Positions 25,737 to 37,140 of a stretch of 64,000 bases of DNA are shown piece by piece; within the stretch, counting starts at the first letter, position 1, and each line of letters begins with the position of its first letter. A program made the translations under genes and the position numbers. Source of the DNA: an uncultured Pseudomonadota bacterium (GTDB taxonomy: Bacteria; Pseudomonadota; Alphaproteobacteria; RF32; CAG-239); contig CACWSG010000003.1 of NCBI GenBank assembly GCA_902763535.1, positions 24,779 to 88,778 of the forward strand. Direction: 5' to 3'. The notes beneath the pieces are model-generated. The model was not told the DNA's origin and did not search any database. It was given only the letters and a program-made list of their open reading frames with translations.

Positions 25737-27711
25737 CAGTATATTTGATTTAGTATCAAATTTTAGCCCGGCAGGAGATCAGCCGCAAGCAATTGCCGAA
25801 TTGACCGAAGGGATAAATAATGGGATTAAAAATCAAGTATTGCTAGGGGTTACAGGTTCCGGCAAAACCTATACCATGGCTAAGGTAATTGAAGCTTGTT
25901 CGCGACCTACCTTGATAATGGCTCCGAATAAAACTTTAGCAGCGCAACTTTATGCTGAGATGAAAGAATTTTTTCCGAATAATCATGTAGAATATTTTGT
26001 GTCATATTATGATTATTATCAGCCGGAAGCTTATGTTCCCAAAACCGATACCTATATTGAAAAAGATTCTGCCATAAATGAGCAAATTGATCGGATGCGC
26101 AACTCGGCAACGCGTTCGTTATTGGAATATCGCGATGTGATTATTGTGGCTTCGGTTTCGTGCATATATGGTTTGGGTGATGTGGACTCTTATGCGGCGA
26201 TGACATTACCGTTGCAAGTTGGGCAAGAGATTAATCCGAGTGAAGTTTTCAGGCGTTTAAGTGAATTGCAATATACACGCAATCAGCAAAATTTTGTGCG
26301 TTCGACATTCAGAGTTCAGGGTGATGTTGTTGATATTTTTCCGGCTCACTACGAGGATAAGGGCTGGCGAATATCATTTTTTGGTGATGAGATTGAAAAG
26401 ATAGATGAATTTGATTCTTTGACCGGCAAAAAGCTCAGTTCGTTGGATAAAGTTGTAATATATCCGGCCAATCATTATGTTACGCCGCGCCCGACAGTGG
26501 CCCAAGCGATAGTTAATATACGCAAGGAATTGAAAAATCAAATTGAAGAATTTACCAAAGCCAATAAATTGTTAGAAGCCCAAAGAATTGAGCAGCGCAC
26601 CAGATTTGATTTGGAGATGTTGGAATCAACCGGCTCATGCAAAGGAATTGAAAATTATTCGCGTTTTTTAACCGGACGTCCGGCAGGTGCGCCGCCTCCA
26701 ACCTTGTTTGAATATTTGCCGGAAGATACAATTTTGTTTATTGATGAAAGCCATGTTTCGGTGCCGCAAATCGGTGGGATGTTTAAGGGGGATTTTAATC
26801 GTAAATCGACCTTGGCACAGTATGGCTTCAGGCTGCCTTCATGTGTTGACAATCGACCGCTAAAGTTTGATGAATGGAACAAAATGCGCGGGCAAACTGT
26901 TTTTGTGTCGGCTACTCCGGGAGATTGGGAGTTGGAGCAAAGCGGTGGGGTGTTTGCCGAGCAGGTTATTCGTCCGACCGGATTGACTGATCCTGAGTGT
27001 ATTGTGCGTCCGGCAGCAACTCAGGTTGATGATTTGATGGCCGAGTGTAAAAAAGTTATTGCACAAGGCAATCGCGTTTTGGTTACAACCTTAACCAAAA
27101 AAATGGCGGAAGATTTGACCGGATATTTGGCAGAAAACGGCGTAAAAGTAAGGTATTTACATTCGGATATCGACACATTGGAGCGCATTGAGATTATACG
27201 CGACCTCAGAATGGGCGAATTTGATGTTTTGGTGGGAATAAACTTGTTGCGCGAGGGTTTGGATATTCCTGAATGTGCATTGGTGGCAATATTAGATGCT
27301 GACAAGGAAGGTTTTTTGCGCTCAACCCGCTCGCTTATTCAGACCATCGGACGAGCGGCACGCAATGCTAAAGGAAGAGTTATTTTGTATGCTGATAATA
27401 TGACAGATTCATTGGTCAATGCACTGGGTGAGACTGAAAGGCGCCGCAAAAAACAAATGGAATATAATCAGATTCATGGGATTATTCCGCAGACCATTGT
27501 TAAAAAGATTTCATCGGCCTTGGATGAAATGACCGCCAAAGACGATAATGCGAAAAGCTCTAAAAAAGAGCGCGTGTCGGTTGAGGATGTGGCTAAACAA
27601 ATACGCGAATATAATCAGCTTATGCAAGAGGCGGCGGCTGATTTGGAATTTGAAAAAGCTATCAGTTATCGTGATAAAATAAAGCAATTGGAAAAGCTTT
27701 ATTTAAATTAG
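25720..27711 (+). CDS. uvrB: UvrABC system protein B
   Basis: The 663-residue protein has Walker [14 protein letters not shown], the beta-hairpin region [21 protein letters not shown] (in part), DESHVSVPQ, helicase motif SATPGDWE and QTIGRAARN, and a C-terminal UVR domain ([24 protein letters not shown]). UvrB verifies damage after UvrA loading and recruits UvrC. The start is probably TTG 25720, inside the TPR gene; no better start is visible. uvrC lies 11 kb away. Confidence 0.96.
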   Translation: MSRLNNSIFDLVSNFSPAGDQPQAIAELTEGINNGIKNQVLLGVTGSGKTYTMAKVIEACSRPTLIMAPNKTLAAQLYAEMKEFFPNNHVEYFVSYYDYYQPEAYVPKTDTYIEKDSAINEQIDRMRNSATRSLLEYRDVIIVASVSCIYGLGDVDSYAAMTLPLQVGQEINPSEVFRRLSELQYTRNQQNFVRSTFRVQGDVVDIFPAHYEDKGWRISFFGDEIEKIDEFDSLTGKKLSSLDKVVIYPANHYVTPRPTVAQAIVNIRKELKNQIEEFTKANKLLEAQRIEQRTRFDLEMLESTGSCKGIENYSRFLTGRPAGAPPPTLFEYLPEDTILFIDESHVSVPQIGGMFKGDFNRKSTLAQYGFRLPSCVDNRPLKFDEWNKMRGQTVFVSATPGDWELEQSGGVFAEQVIRPTGLTDPECIVRPAATQVDDLMAECKKVIAQGNRVLVTTLTKKMAEDLTGYLAENGVKVRYLHSDIDTLERIEIIRDLRMGEFDVLVGINLLREGLDIPECALVAILDADKEGFLRSTRSLIQTIGRAARNAKGRVILYADNMTDSLVNALGETERRRKKQMEYNQIHGIIPQTIVKKISSALDEMTAKDDNAKSSKKERVSVEDVAKQIREYNQLMQEAAADLEFEKAISYRDKIKQLEKLYLN

Positions 27712-28202
27712 AAAAATCGAAATATAAAAGAAAGGGTATTTACCACTTGTTTACTAGTTTGAACATGGTTAATTCCGCTCGCTTTATGTTTGCTCCAACC
27801 ATAAAATTGATTATTTAATCATGGATGACAGAAGTTTTTTAATAGCTGCTTTGGTTTATGGACTCTGATTTGACAAAAAGTTTGAGATGACTCAATCAGA
27901 GTCTGAGCAAGGGATTGCGCGAATTTAAAAAATCATTTTTTTGCATTTTTTGCTTGCAATTAAATTCGGATTATGTTACAAAGCGCCCATGTCAGAAGGC
28001 TCGGAATAAGGGTTTTTTAGAGTCTTTTGAGATATAAAACATAACGCAACCCTTGGATTTTGCTGAATTTTTTCGGCAGCTTTCTGAAAAAAGAGAATCG
28101 GAAAGCAAGAAATTGCAAGGCTCTGCATGGTTTAACAATTTTAGATGGCCGGCTTAAAGTTTTTTAAGTTAGTGTCGTCTAGTTATAAGGAAAAGTGTAA
28201 AA
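27712..28202. other. Upstream region and leader of the S10 operon
   Basis: About 490 bases without a gene or tRNA. It contains a perfect 10-bp inverted repeat, GACTCTGATT (27861-27870) and AATCAGAGTC (27894-27903). A possible promoter follows: TTGCAA (27954-27959), a 17-base spacer and TACAAA. The next 220 bases can form a small GCTTTC/GAAAGC hairpin (about 28078-28105). I see no known ribosomal leader motif. The AAGGAAAAGTG site precedes rpsJ. Confidence 0.6.
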
Positions 28203-28511
28203 ATGGATGCACAAAATATAAGAATTCGCCTGAAGGCTTTTGACCATCGTTTGCTCGATCTCTCAACAACCGAGATTGTGCACACCGCCAAAAGAACAGG
28301 TGCCAGTGTCAGAGGACCTATTCCTCTGCCGACCAGAATCGAAAAGTTTACGGTAAACCGTTCTCCGCACGTTGATAAAAAATCGCGTGAACAGTTCGAA
28401 ATCCGTACTCACAAGAGATTGCTGGATATCGTAGATCCGACACCGCAGACAGTTGATGCTTTGATGAAGCTGGATTTGGCTGCCGGCGTAAATGTCGAAA
28501 TTAAGTTATAA
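28203..28511 (+). CDS. rpsJ: 30S ribosomal protein S10
   Basis: The 102-residue protein [19 protein letters not shown] has the S10 signature [20 protein letters not shown]. It also binds NusB in antitermination. It begins the S10 operon; the str operon genes (rpsL, rpsG, fusA, tuf), often just upstream, are not here. Confidence 0.98.
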   Translation: MDAQNIRIRLKAFDHRLLDLSTTEIVHTAKRTGASVRGPIPLPTRIEKFTVNRSPHVDKKSREQFEIRTHKRLLDIVDPTPQTVDALMKLDLAAGVNVEIKL

Positions 28512-28574
28512 TATTAATGTTGGCTTGTTGAATAAAGGGATAAGTCAACCTATTAAGAAAAGGAAAAACTAATA

Positions 28575-29303
28575 ATGCGTACAGGTCTGATTGCAAAAAA
28601 ACTTGGAATGTCCCGCATTTTCGAAGTTGACGGAACTCATGTTCCGGTTACAGTTTTGCAAGTTAACGGCTTGGAAGTCGTTGCAGTTAAGACCCAAGAG
28701 AAAGATGGTTATACATCTGTTCAATTGGGCTGCGGCGATATCAAAGCAAAGAACTTGACAAAGCCGATGAAGGGATATTTTGCAAAGGCTAATGTTGAGC
28801 CGAAGAGCAAATTGGCAGAATTCAGAGTATCCGAAGACTGCTTGCTTAATGTCGGCGATAAATTATCTGTAGAACATTTTGTACCCGGTCAATTTGTTGA
28901 TGTTTGCGGTACATCAATCGGTAAAGGTTTTGCCGGTGTTATGAAGCGCCACAATTTCGGCGGTTTGGAAGCATCACACGGTGTATCAATTTCACACCGT
29001 TCGCATGGTTCTACAGGACAAAGACAAGATCCCGGTAAAGTATTTAAGGGCAAAAAGATGGCCGGACATATGGGTGATGAACGCGTAACCGTTCAAAACT
29101 TGAAGGTTGTGGCTGTTAATGCTGATAAGGGATTGATTATGGTTAAAGGCGGCGTTCCCGGATCGGATAATTCTTGGGTTTATGTTACCGATGCCATTAA
29201 GAAATCTGCTTCAGTAAAACTCCCGATGCCTGCCGGTTTGATTAAAGTTGATGAACCTGTTGCAGCTAAAGTCGAAGCTGAAGCTCCGGCTGAAAATGCA
29301 TAA
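28575..29303 (+). CDS. rplC: 50S ribosomal protein L3
   Basis: The 242-residue protein [16 protein letters not shown] has the L3 loop [20 protein letters not shown] and the Gln in [21 protein letters not shown] that is methylated in many bacteria. An Ala/Glu-rich extension of about 25 residues closes the protein, common in alphaproteobacteria. L3 helps nucleate 50S assembly. Confidence 0.98.
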   Translation: MRTGLIAKKLGMSRIFEVDGTHVPVTVLQVNGLEVVAVKTQEKDGYTSVQLGCGDIKAKNLTKPMKGYFAKANVEPKSKLAEFRVSEDCLLNVGDKLSVEHFVPGQFVDVCGTSIGKGFAGVMKRHNFGGLEASHGVSISHRSHGSTGQRQDPGKVFKGKKMAGHMGDERVTVQNLKVVAVNADKGLIMVKGGVPGSDNSWVYVTDAIKKSASVKLPMPAGLIKVDEPVAAKVEAEAPAENA

Positions 29304-29320
29304 AGATAAGGATGAAAAAT

Positions 29321-29941
29321 ATGAAACAGGACATCTTAAATTTAGAAAACAAAGTTGTTGGCTCAATTGAACTTGACAATTCAATTTTCGGATTGGAAGT
29401 TTGCGCTGACATCTTGCATCGTGTTGTTGTATGGCAATTGGCAAGACAGCAAGCCGGAACACACAAGACCAAAGGTCGTTCCGAAGTTGCTTTGACACCG
29501 GCTAAACCTTTTAAACAAAAAGGCGGCGGTCGTGCTCGTCAAGGTTCCAGAAAAGGTACTCAGTTCCGTAAAGGCGGTATCGTATTTGGTCCGGTTGTAA
29601 GAGATCATTCTCACGACTTGACTAAGAAGTTCAGACAATTAGGTTTGAAGACTGCTTTGTCGGCTAAGCTGAAAGAAGGTAATTTGGTTATTTTGGATGA
29701 TGCCAAATTGGCAGAGCCGAAAACCAAGTTGTTGAAGAGTAGCTTGGAAGCTTGCGGTTTGAATAACTGCCTGATTATCGGCGGTAAAGAGATTGATACC
29801 AATTTTGCTCTTGCTTCACGCAATTTGGTTGAAGTTGATGTTTTACCGGCGATGGGTGCTAACGTATATGACATCTTAAGAAGAGACAAGTTAGTTTTGA
29901 CTAAAGATGCGGTTGCCTGCTTGGGAGAGAGATTGAAATGA
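29321..29941 (+). CDS. rplD: 50S ribosomal protein L4
   Basis: I start at ATG 29321 ([11 protein letters not shown]), since the AAGGA site at 29308-29312 overlaps the earlier ATG 29312; this gives 206 residues. The extended loop [25 protein letters not shown], given here in part, lines the exit tunnel. In gammaproteobacteria L4 represses its own operon; no such leader is recognisable here. Confidence 0.97.
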   Translation: MKQDILNLENKVVGSIELDNSIFGLEVCADILHRVVVWQLARQQAGTHKTKGRSEVALTPAKPFKQKGGGRARQGSRKGTQFRKGGIVFGPVVRDHSHDLTKKFRQLGLKTALSAKLKEGNLVILDDAKLAEPKTKLLKSSLEACGLNNCLIIGGKEIDTNFALASRNLVEVDVLPAMGANVYDILRRDKLVLTKDAVACLGERLK

Positions 29942-30255
29942 GTAAGTCGAAAAACACAAACAATGTAACCGCCAAAATGTATGACACTTTGGTTCGTCCG
30001 GTTATTACTGAAAAGTCTATGCTTTCTTCAGAAAACGGCAAAGTTACATTTACGGTTCCTTTGTGGGCTGGCAAAGACGAAGTAAAGAGCGCTGTTGAAG
30101 CAATCTTTAATGTTAAGGTCACCAAAGTGAATACAATTCGCACAAACGGCAAGGAAAAAATGTTCCGCGGTCATGTCGGACAACGTTCTGACTATAAAAA
30201 GGCTGTGGTTACTCTTGCCAAAGGTCAAAATATTGATGTTACAACAGGAATTTAG
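29938..30255 (+). CDS. rplW: 50S ribosomal protein L23
   Basis: The 105-residue protein has the L23 core [33 protein letters not shown]. It sits at the tunnel exit and binds trigger factor and SRP. Its start overlaps the rplD stop by four bases (ATGA). Confidence 0.98.
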   Translation: MSKSKNTNNVTAKMYDTLVRPVITEKSMLSSENGKVTFTVPLWAGKDEVKSAVEAIFNVKVTKVNTIRTNGKEKMFRGHVGQRSDYKKAVVTLAKGQNIDVTTGI

Positions 30256-30258
30256 AAA

Positions 30259-31095
30259 ATGGCATTGAAAAATTATAAGCCCACATCTCCTGGACTTCGT
30301 CAGCTCGTTATCGTTGACAGAAGCGAGTTGTACAAAGGAGCACCTGAGAAGACATTGACAGTCGGTTTGACTAAAACCGGCGGTCGTGACAACTTCGGTC
30401 ATGTTACCAGTCGCAGAGTTGGTGGCGGTCATAAACGCAAATTACGCGTGATTGACTTTAAACGCAGAAAGTTCGATTCAGAGGCTACTGTTGAGAGAAT
30501 TGAATATGATCCTAATCGTTCGGCTTTTATTGCTTTGATTAGCTATGAAGACGGTGAAAAGGCTTATATTTTGGCTCCGCAAAGATTAAAAGCCGGTGAT
30601 AAGGTTATATCTTCGGATAAAGCCGATATTAAACCGGGTAATGCAATGCCTTTGAAGAATATGCCGGTTGGTACTATTATTCACAATGTTGAGCTTAAGG
30701 CCGGTAAGGGCGGGCAGTTGGTTCGTTCAGCCGGATGCTATGCTCAATTGGTTGGTAAAGATGCCGGCTATGCACAATTAAAATTGAGCTCCGGCGAACT
30801 GCGTGTTGTTCGTGAAGAGTGCTTGGCTACCGTAGGCGCTGTTTCGAATCCGGACAACCAAAACAGATCGTTGGGTAAAGCGGGACGCAACCGTTGGCTG
30901 GGCAATCGTCCGGTTTCACGCGGTGTTGCTATGAACCCTGTTGATCACCCGCATGGTGGTGGTGAAGGCCGCACTTCCGGTGGTCGTCATCCGGTTACTC
31001 CTTGGGGTATTCCGACTAAGGGTTATAAGACTCGTACTAACAAAAAGACGGATAAATTCATTATGAGAAGCCGTCATGATAACAAGAAGAAATAA
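30259..31095 (+). CDS. rplB: 50S ribosomal protein L2
   Basis: The 278-residue protein has the L2 signatures [17 protein letters not shown] and [20 protein letters not shown], which includes the conserved His linked to peptidyl transferase activity. It follows rplW by three bases with little ribosome binding site, suggesting coupling. Confidence 0.98.
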   Translation: MALKNYKPTSPGLRQLVIVDRSELYKGAPEKTLTVGLTKTGGRDNFGHVTSRRVGGGHKRKLRVIDFKRRKFDSEATVERIEYDPNRSAFIALISYEDGEKAYILAPQRLKAGDKVISSDKADIKPGNAMPLKNMPVGTIIHNVELKAGKGGQLVRSAGCYAQLVGKDAGYAQLKLSSGELRVVREECLATVGAVSNPDNQNRSLGKAGRNRWLGNRPVSRGVAMNPVDHPHGGGEGRTSGGRHPVTPWGIPTKGYKTRTNKKTDKFIMRSRHDNKKK

Positions 31096-31107
31096 GGAGA
31101 AACGCTA

Positions 31108-31386
31108 ATGACACGATCCGTATGGAAAGGCCCGTTTGTTGATGGCTATCTTCTGAAAAAAGCTGAAGCTGCCAGAGCTTCTAAGCGTAATGAAGTAATC
31201 AAAATTTGGTCCCGCCGCTCAACCATGTTGCCTCAATTTGTAGGTTTGACATTCGGTGTTCACAACGGACACAAATTTATTCCGGTTTTGGTTACCGAAG
31301 ATATGATTGGTCATAAATTCGGCGAGTTTGCACCGACCCGTACATTCTACGGTCACGCTGCTGACAAGAAAGCTAAGAGAGGTTAA
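31108..31386 (+). CDS. rpsS: 30S ribosomal protein S19
   Basis: The 92-residue protein begins [15 protein letters not shown] and contains [13 protein letters not shown], the S19 pattern. It binds the 30S head with S13. An AAGGAG site precedes it. Confidence 0.98.
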   Translation: MTRSVWKGPFVDGYLLKKAEAARASKRNEVIKIWSRRSTMLPQFVGLTFGVHNGHKFIPVLVTEDMIGHKFGEFAPTRTFYGHAADKKAKRG

Positions 31387-31388
31387 TT

Positions 31389-31763
31389 ATGAGTCAAGTT
31401 AAGAATCAAAGAAGAGTTAATGACAAAGAGGCTTTGGCTATATGTCATTCAATTCGTACCTCTCCGCGCAAACTGAATTTGGTTGCACAAACCATTCGCG
31501 GTATGAGTGCTTCTAAGGCTGTTGCTGAGCTCAGCTTTTCGAAGAGAAGAATTGCAAAAGTTGCTTTGAGTGTTTTGCAGTCGGCGATTGCAAATGCTGA
31601 GAATAATCATCAATTGAACATTGATAAATTGTTTGTTAAAGCAGCTTATGTTGGAAAAGGTTTGGTTATGAAGCGCATGAGCGCAAGAGGACGCGGAAGA
31701 GGCGCCAGAGTCTTGAAGCCGTTCTCAAACATGACCATTGTTGTTGCAGAGCGTGAGGAGTAA
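31389..31763 (+). CDS. rplV: 50S ribosomal protein L22
   Basis: The 124-residue protein has the L22 core [14 protein letters not shown] and the beta-hairpin [20 protein letters not shown] that reaches into the exit tunnel, where macrolide resistance changes can occur. It follows rpsS by two bases. Confidence 0.98.
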   Translation: MSQVKNQRRVNDKEALAICHSIRTSPRKLNLVAQTIRGMSASKAVAELSFSKRRIAKVALSVLQSAIANAENNHQLNIDKLFVKAAYVGKGLVMKRMSARGRGRGARVLKPFSNMTIVVAEREE

Positions 31764-31767
31764 TCTG

Positions 31768-32436
31768 ATGGGACAAAAAGTAAATCCTACAAGTCTTCGT
31801 TTGGGTGTTAACCGCACCTGGGATTCTCGTTGGTATGCTGATGATAAGTATGCAGATTATCTTCACGAAGATGTAAAAATTAAAGAATTCTTGAAGGATA
31901 AGTTGGCTGCTGCCGGCATTAGCAAGATTTTGATTGAAAGACCTGCTAAAAAGGCCAGAGTTACCATTTATTCGGCAAGACCGGGTGTTGTAATTGGCAA
32001 AAAGGGTCAAGATATTGAAGTTTTGAAAAAAGACATTCAAAAAATGACTGACTCTGAAGTTCAATTGAACATTGTAGAAGTTAGAAAACCTGAGTTGGAT
32101 GCACAATTGGTTGCTGACAGCGTTGCTCAACAGTTGGAAAGACGTGTTGCTTTCCGCAGAGCTATGAAACGCGTTATGCAGTCGGCTTTGCGCTTGGGTG
32201 CTGAGGGTATTAAGGTTGCTTGTTCAGGTCGTTTGGGCGGCGCCGAAATTGCTCGTACCGAACACTATCGTGAAGGCAGAGTTCCTTTGCACACATTGCG
32301 TGCTGACATTGATTATGCTACCTCAACCGCTCATACAACTTATGGTGCCTGTGGCGTAAAAGTTTGGATTTATAAGGGCGAAATTATGGCTCATGATCCA
32401 ATGGCTCAGGACAAAAAGTTGGCTGAACAGAAATAA
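31768..32436 (+). CDS. rpsC: 30S ribosomal protein S3
   Basis: The start is ATG 31768 ([18 protein letters not shown]), four bases after rplV, giving 222 residues. The KH domain ([16 protein letters not shown]) and the C-terminal S3 domain ([20 protein letters not shown]) are intact. S3 lines the mRNA entry channel. Confidence 0.98.
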   Translation: MGQKVNPTSLRLGVNRTWDSRWYADDKYADYLHEDVKIKEFLKDKLAAAGISKILIERPAKKARVTIYSARPGVVIGKKGQDIEVLKKDIQKMTDSEVQLNIVEVRKPELDAQLVADSVAQQLERRVAFRRAMKRVMQSALRLGAEGIKVACSGRLGGAEIARTEHYREGRVPLHTLRADIDYATSTAHTTYGACGVKVWIYKGEIMAHDPMAQDKKLAEQK

Positions 32437-32449
32437 TAGGTGAATAGAG

Positions 32450-32878
32450 ATGTTAAGTCCAAAAAGATTGAAATTCCGCAAACAGCATAAGGGCCGTATT
32501 CACGGTCTGGCCAAAGGCGGATCAGAATTGAGTTTCGGTTCATACGGCTTGAAGGCTTTGACACCTGAGCGCGTTACAGCTCGCCAAATTGAGGCAGCTC
32601 GTAGAGCGATTACTCGTGAAATGAAAAGACTTGGTCAATTATGGATCAGAATTTTCCCTGATGTTCCGGTTTCAGACAAACCTGCTGAGGTTCGTATGGG
32701 AAAAGGTAAAGGCTCAGTAGAATTTTGGGTAGCCAGAGTAAAGCCCGGTCGTATTCTTTTTGAATGCGGCGGCGTAAGCGAGGAAATCGCTCGTTCGGCT
32801 TTGACTTTAGGTGCTGCTAAATTACCGATTAAAACTAAGTTTGTTAAAAAACTTAATTCAGAATTGGGAGCAGAATAA
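32450..32878 (+). CDS. rplP: 50S ribosomal protein L16
   Basis: The 142-residue protein begins [19 protein letters not shown] and contains [20 protein letters not shown] and [16 protein letters not shown]. It helps position tRNA in the A site. Its stop overlaps the rpmC start by one base. Confidence 0.98.
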   Translation: MLSPKRLKFRKQHKGRIHGLAKGGSELSFGSYGLKALTPERVTARQIEAARRAITREMKRLGQLWIRIFPDVPVSDKPAEVRMGKGKGSVEFWVARVKPGRILFECGGVSEEIARSALTLGAAKLPIKTKFVKKLNSELGAE

Positions 32879-33081
32879 TGGTTAAAACAAAAACTAAAGA
32901 TTTGCGCGCTATGAGCTTGGACGAATTGGAAGCTAAGTTGCTTGAGAATAAAAAAGAGCAGTTTAACTTGCGCGTTCAGCAGTCGACCGGACAGTTGCAA
33001 AACACAGCACAGCTGGCAAAAGTTCGTAAGGAAGTAGCCAAAATCAACACGCTCATTACCGAGCGCAAGAAGAATAACTAA
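32878..33081 (+). CDS. rpmC: 50S ribosomal protein L29
   Basis: The 67-residue helical protein has KTKDLRAMSLDELEAKLLE and QLAKVRKEVAKINTLI, the L29 pattern. It lies at the tunnel exit near L23. TAATG overlap with rplP indicates coupling. Confidence 0.97.
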   Translation: MVKTKTKDLRAMSLDELEAKLLENKKEQFNLRVQQSTGQLQNTAQLAKVRKEVAKINTLITERKKNN

Positions 33082-33093
33082 GGGAGAAATAAT

Positions 33094-33330
33094 ATGCCTA
33101 AAAGAATTCTTCAAGGTGTTGTTGTTAGTGATAAACAGGATAAAACTGTCGTAGTCAGTGTTGAGCGTCAGGTTATGCATCCGGTTTATAAAAAGTTCAT
33201 CAAGAAAAGCAAAAAATATGCTGCTCATGATGAGAATAATCAGTTCAAAGTCGGCGATATGGTTAGCATTGAAGAATGCGCTCCAAAATCAAAGACCAAG
33301 ACTTGGACTGTAATCGTTAATAACGCCTAG
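33094..33330 (+). CDS. rpsQ: 30S ribosomal protein S17
   Basis: The 78-residue OB-fold protein begins [20 protein letters not shown] and has [19 protein letters not shown]. It ends the S10-type block; a 145-base gap with a hairpin separates it from rplN. Confidence 0.98.
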   Translation: MPKRILQGVVVSDKQDKTVVVSVERQVMHPVYKKFIKKSKKYAAHDENNQFKVGDMVSIEECAPKSKTKTWTVIVNNA

Positions 33331-33375
33331 AGATAAGTCGTTTTAAGCGTTATTGGATAAATTTTCGCAAGTGCT

Positions 33376-33408
33376 AAGAAAAATCGCTATCATTGGCTGA
33401 TTTTTCTT
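33376..33408 (+). promoter_or_regulatory. Hairpin at the S10/spc operon boundary
   Basis: AAGAAAAATC (33376-33385) pairs perfectly with GATTTTTCTT (33399-33408) in the rpsQ-rplN gap (33331-33475). The right arm holds the only T run, so termination would be weak. The gap is where enterobacteria end the S10 operon and start spc. I found no convincing promoter box pair after it. Confidence 0.55.
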
Positions 33409-33475
33409 GCCTTGAGAAAAAATATAGAGTAATAGCATAGAACGATAACAAATAAAAAAGAAAAGGAAGTAAAAA

Positions 33476-33844
33476 ATGATACAGATGCAAACCAACCTTG
33501 ATGTCGCCGACAATTCTGGTGCTCGTCAGGTGCAGTGCATTAAAGTTCTTGGCGGGTCCAAGAGAATGCACGCCTCCGTTGGCGATGTTATTGTAGTGTC
33601 GATTAAAGACGCTATACCAAAGGGTCGTGTGAAGAAAGGTGATGTTCACAAAGCAGTGATTGTTCGTACTGCCAGTGATATCAGACGCAAAGACGGATCA
33701 GTTATCCGCTTTGACAGTAATGCTGCGGTTCTTATTAATAAGGACGGCGAGCCGATCGGTACTCGTATCTTCGGCCCCGTTACCAGAGAGCTCAGAAGCA
33801 AGAAGTTTATGAAAATTATTTCATTAGCACCGGAGGTATTATAA
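33476..33844 (+). CDS. rplN: 50S ribosomal protein L14
   Basis: The 122-residue protein [18 protein letters not shown] has the L14 signature [21 protein letters not shown]. It binds at the 30S interface and is the docking site of RsfS. AAAGGAAG precedes the start. Confidence 0.98.
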   Translation: MIQMQTNLDVADNSGARQVQCIKVLGGSKRMHASVGDVIVVSIKDAIPKGRVKKGDVHKAVIVRTASDIRRKDGSVIRFDSNAAVLINKDGEPIGTRIFGPVTRELRSKKFMKIISLAPEVL

Positions 33845-34152
33845 TGCCTAAGTTAAAAATTAAAAAGGGCGACCAAGTTGTTATTTTGTCAGGTGATGAC
33901 AAAGGCAAAACTGGTGAAGTATTAAAAGCAATGCCGAAAGAAAATAAGGTAGTTGTGCAAGGCGTTAATTTGGTAAAAAGACATACCAAACCCAGCCAAA
34001 CCAATCCTGGCGGTATTGTTACTAAGGAAGCACCGCTCAATGCTTCAAAAGTAGCTTACGCGAAAGATGGCAAAGCCACCAAAATCGGCTACAAAGAAGT
34101 TAAGGGCAAAAAAGTGCGTTTCGCTCGTAAAACCGGTGATGTAATCGATTAA
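33844..34152 (+). CDS. rplX: 50S ribosomal protein L24
   Basis: The 102-residue KOW protein has [21 protein letters not shown] and [19 protein letters not shown]. It initiates 50S assembly. Its start overlaps the rplN stop by one base. Confidence 0.98.
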   Translation: MPKLKIKKGDQVVILSGDDKGKTGEVLKAMPKENKVVVQGVNLVKRHTKPSQTNPGGIVTKEAPLNASKVAYAKDGKATKIGYKEVKGKKVRFARKTGDVID

Positions 34153-34166
34153 TGGGAGAAAAATTT

Positions 34167-34706
34167 ATGGCAAATTTTGAAGATTTATACAATCAAGTCA
34201 TAAAAAAATCTCTTGTGGAAAAATTCGGTTACACTAATCCACATGAGATTCCGAAGCTGACTAAAATTGTATTGAATATCGGTGTCGGCGATGCTGTTGC
34301 CGATAAAAAGAAACTGAACAATGCAGTAGAAGAATTGGCTTTGATTGCCGGTCAAAAGCCGGTTGTAACCACAGCCAGAAAGTCTATTGCTACCTTTAAG
34401 CTGAGAGAAGGTATGCCGATCGGTTGCAAAGTAACTCTGCGTTCTACCAAGATGTATGAGTTTTTGGAGAGATTGATCAATATGGCATTGCCGCGCGTTA
34501 GAGACTTTCACGGTATTACCGGAAAGAACTTTGACGGCAGAGGTAACTTTGCTTTCGGTATTAAAGAGCAGATTATCTTTCCTGAAATTAACTATGACAA
34601 GGTTGAAAATATTCGCGGTATGGATATTTGCATCTGCACTTCGGCTAAGACCGATGAAGAGGCAAAAGCCTTATTGACAGCTTTTAACCTGCCTTACAAG
34701 AAATAA
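34167..34706 (+). CDS. rplE: 50S ribosomal protein L5
   Basis: I start at ATG 34167 ([16 protein letters not shown]), preceded by GGGAGAA; the frame opens 15 bases earlier at the rplX stop. The protein (179 residues) has [18 protein letters not shown] and [12 protein letters not shown]. It binds 5S rRNA. Confidence 0.97.
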   Translation: MANFEDLYNQVIKKSLVEKFGYTNPHEIPKLTKIVLNIGVGDAVADKKKLNNAVEELALIAGQKPVVTTARKSIATFKLREGMPIGCKVTLRSTKMYEFLERLINMALPRVRDFHGITGKNFDGRGNFAFGIKEQIIFPEINYDKVENIRGMDICICTSAKTDEEAKALLTAFNLPYKK

Positions 34707-34720
34707 GTGGAGAGAAACTA

Positions 34721-35026
34721 ATGGCAAAAACAAGTTCAGTTTATAGAAACTTGAAAAGAGCAAAAATGGCAGAGAAGTTTGCTTCTCGTCGTGCAAAGCT
34801 CAAGAAAGTAGTTATGGATAAAACCATCTCTCCGGAAGAGAGATTTCAGGCTACTTTGAAGTTGGCTGAGATGCCGCGTAATTCTGCTAAAATCAGATAT
34901 AGAAATCGTTGCAGAATCACCGGCCGTTCTCGTAGTGTATACCGGAAATTCGGGTTGAGCCGTGTTGAGTTGAGAGATATGGCCAGCTTCGGTGAGATTC
35001 CGGGTTTGGTTAAATCAAGCTGGTAG
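34721..35026 (+). CDS. rpsN: 30S ribosomal protein S14, zinc-free form
   Basis: The 101-residue protein has the long S14 layout and [21 protein letters not shown]; it lacks the CX2C pairs of the short zinc form. It lies in the 30S head. GGAGAG precedes the start. Confidence 0.98.
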   Translation: MAKTSSVYRNLKRAKMAEKFASRRAKLKKVVMDKTISPEERFQATLKLAEMPRNSAKIRYRNRCRITGRSRSVYRKFGLSRVELRDMASFGEIPGLVKSSW

Positions 35027-35038
35027 GGAGATAAGATT

Positions 35039-35437
35039 ATGTCTATGTCTGATCCTTTGGGCGATATGCTCACACGCATTAGAAACGCACAGAGAGCGAA
35101 GAAGAGTGAAGTCGTATCACCTGCTTCTCGCTTGCGTGAAAATGTTTTGGAAGTTTTGAAAAAAGAGGGCTACATTTTGGGCTATGAAAAGACCAATGTT
35201 CGTCCGGGAATTGATGAACTTCACATTAAACTGAAATACTTTGAAGGCGCTTCGGTTATCACAGAGATTTTCCGTGTTTCCACACCGGGAAGAAGAGTTT
35301 ATTCTTCAGTGAAAGATTTGCCGAGAGTATATAATGGCTTGGGTATTTCGATTATTTCTACTCCGCAAGGTGTTATGAGCGATAACGATGCTCGTAAAGC
35401 CAATGTCGGCGGCGAAATTTTGTGTCAGGTATTTTAA
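35039..35437 (+). CDS. rpsH: 30S ribosomal protein S8
   Basis: The 132-residue protein begins [19 protein letters not shown] and ends [25 protein letters not shown] (in part), with the S8 C-terminal signature. In Escherichia coli S8 represses the spc operon at a site in rplE; I did not detect that site. AGGGAG precedes the start. Confidence 0.97.
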   Translation: MSMSDPLGDMLTRIRNAQRAKKSEVVSPASRLRENVLEVLKKEGYILGYEKTNVRPGIDELHIKLKYFEGASVITEIFRVSTPGRRVYSSVKDLPRVYNGLGISIISTPQGVMSDNDARKANVGGEILCQVF

Positions 35438-35452
35438 GGGAGGATATTTACT

Positions 35453-35989
35453 ATGTCGAGAGTTGGAAAATATCCGGTTATTGTTCCTGACGGAGTTAAT
35501 GTTACTGTTGAGAGCAACAATGTTTTGGTAAAAGGCAAAAACGGCGAGTTGTCTTGTCATTTTGATGCCGACCATATCGATGTTAAATTAGACGGTAACA
35601 AGGTTACTGTTTCTCCAAAGTCTGAAACCAAAGAGGCCAGAGCTTTGTGGGGAACAACCAGAGCCAATATTAACACTCTTGTTAAAGGTGTTAGTGAAGG
35701 CTTTAAGAAAGATTTGGAATTGGTTGGTGTTGGTTATAAAGCTCGTGTTGAAGGATCAAAATTGATTTTGTCCTTGGGCTTTTCACATGATGTTACGGTT
35801 GAAACCCCTAAAGGTTTGAAGATTACTTGTGCATCACCGACACAAATCAGTATTTTTGGTGCAGATAAGCAACTTGTCGGTCAAACTGCGTCGGAAATTC
35901 GCAACTGGCGTAAACCTGAGCCTTATAAAGGAAAAGGTGTTAAATATGTTGGCGAATATGTACGTCGTAAAGAAGGCAAGAAGAAATAA
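35453..35989 (+). CDS. rplF: 50S ribosomal protein L6
   Basis: The 178-residue protein has two L6 repeats, [19 protein letters not shown] and [17 protein letters not shown], and the signature [20 protein letters not shown]. It lies near the GTPase centre. Confidence 0.98.
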   Translation: MSRVGKYPVIVPDGVNVTVESNNVLVKGKNGELSCHFDADHIDVKLDGNKVTVSPKSETKEARALWGTTRANINTLVKGVSEGFKKDLELVGVGYKARVEGSKLILSLGFSHDVTVETPKGLKITCASPTQISIFGADKQLVGQTASEIRNWRKPEPYKGKGVKYVGEYVRRKEGKKK

Positions 35990-36000
35990 GGATAAATAAA

Positions 36001-36363
36001 ATGAGTACACCAAGAGAATTGTTTGAAAAGAGAAAAGGGCGTGTTCGCTCAGCTCTTAAAAAGGCTGCAAACGGCAAAATGAGATTGTCGGTATTCCGCA
36101 GCGGAAAGCATATGTATGCTCAAATTATCGATGATAATAAGGGTGTTACTGTGGCATCGGCTTCGACTTTGGATAAAGAAGTTCGTGACAGCTTGAAAAA
36201 GACAGCCAATATTGAAGCGGCAAGTTTTGTCGGCAAATTGATTGCTGAACGTGCTGTCAAAGGCGGTGTAAGTGAGGTTGTTTTTGATCGCGGCGGTTAT
36301 ATCTATCATGGTCGCATCAAAGCTTTGGCTGACGCAGCACGTAGTGCTGGATTGAAATTCTAA
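36001..36363 (+). CDS. rplR: 50S ribosomal protein L18
   Basis: The 120-residue protein has [19 protein letters not shown] and the ending [20 protein letters not shown], typical of L18. With L5 it holds 5S rRNA. Confidence 0.98.
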   Translation: MSTPRELFEKRKGRVRSALKKAANGKMRLSVFRSGKHMYAQIIDDNKGVTVASASTLDKEVRDSLKKTANIEAASFVGKLIAERAVKGGVSEVVFDRGGYIYHGRIKALADAARSAGLKF

Positions 36364-36374
36364 GGAGAGTCAAA

Positions 36375-36941
36375 ATGGCACAACAATCTGTTGATCAGCA
36401 CAATAAAGCTGAAAGAAAAGAAGAACTGGTTGAAAAATTAGTTCATGTTAACCGCGTTGCCAAAACAGTTAAAGGCGGACGTACAATGTCGTTTGCCGCT
36501 GTGGTTGTCGTCGGCGACCAAAAGGGTCGTGTCGGATTTGGTTCGGGTAAGGCCGCTGAAGTTCCTGAGGCAATTACTAAAGCAACCAATGAAGCCAAAA
36601 GAAATATGGTTCGTATTCCGCTTCGTGAAGGCAGAACTTTGCACCACGATGTTTCCGGACATTTCGGAGCCGGCAAAGTTTATTTGCGTACAGCTCCTGC
36701 CGGTACCGGTGTTATTGCCGGTGGTCCGATGCGTGCAGTATTTGAAGTTTTGGGCGTACAAGATGTCGTTGCAAAATCAGTAGGATCTAACAATCCTTAC
36801 AACATGATAAAAGCTACTTTTAACGCTTTGGAATCAATCAACTCACCGAGAATGGTTGCTGCAAAACGTGGTAAAAAAGTAGGCGACATTGTTGCTCGTC
36901 GCGAGAATTCGAACTCTAAATCCGTTGCAGAGGAGGTCTAA
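36375..36941 (+). CDS. rpsE: 30S ribosomal protein S5
   Basis: The 188-residue protein has [39 protein letters not shown] and [14 protein letters not shown]5 affects decoding accuracy. GGAGAG precedes the start. Confidence 0.98.
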   Translation: MAQQSVDQHNKAERKEELVEKLVHVNRVAKTVKGGRTMSFAAVVVVGDQKGRVGFGSGKAAEVPEAITKATNEAKRNMVRIPLREGRTLHHDVSGHFGAGKVYLRTAPAGTGVIAGGPMRAVFEVLGVQDVVAKSVGSNNPYNMIKATFNALESINSPRMVAAKRGKKVGDIVARRENSNSKSVAEEV

Positions 36942-36946
36942 AGCAG

Positions 36947-37138
36947 ATGGCTAATGCAAAAAAGAAAATGATTAAGGTTGAGCAAATTGCCAGCCCGATC
37001 GGCAGACCGCAAGATCAAAGAGCTACTTTGATTGGTTTGGGTTTGAACAAGATGCATAAGGTATCTGAATTAGAAGATACTCCTGCAGTTCGCGGAATGA
37101 TTAAGAAGGTTCAGCACTTAGTCAAAGTTTCAGAGTAA
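36947..37138 (+). CDS. rpmD: 50S ribosomal protein L30
   Basis: The 63-residue protein has [20 protein letters not shown] and the L30 pattern [20 protein letters not shown]. It follows rpsE by five bases. Unusually, a 146-base gap with a large palindrome separates it from rplO. Confidence 0.97.
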   Translation: MANAKKKMIKVEQIASPIGRPQDQRATLIGLGLNKMHKVSELEDTPAVRGMIKKVQHLVKVSE

Positions 37139-37140
37139 GA

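Noticed and set aside
27712..28202. tRNA or rRNA gene upstream of rpsJ
   Set aside because: I found no cloverleaf, TTCRA-type T-loop or rRNA-like segment.
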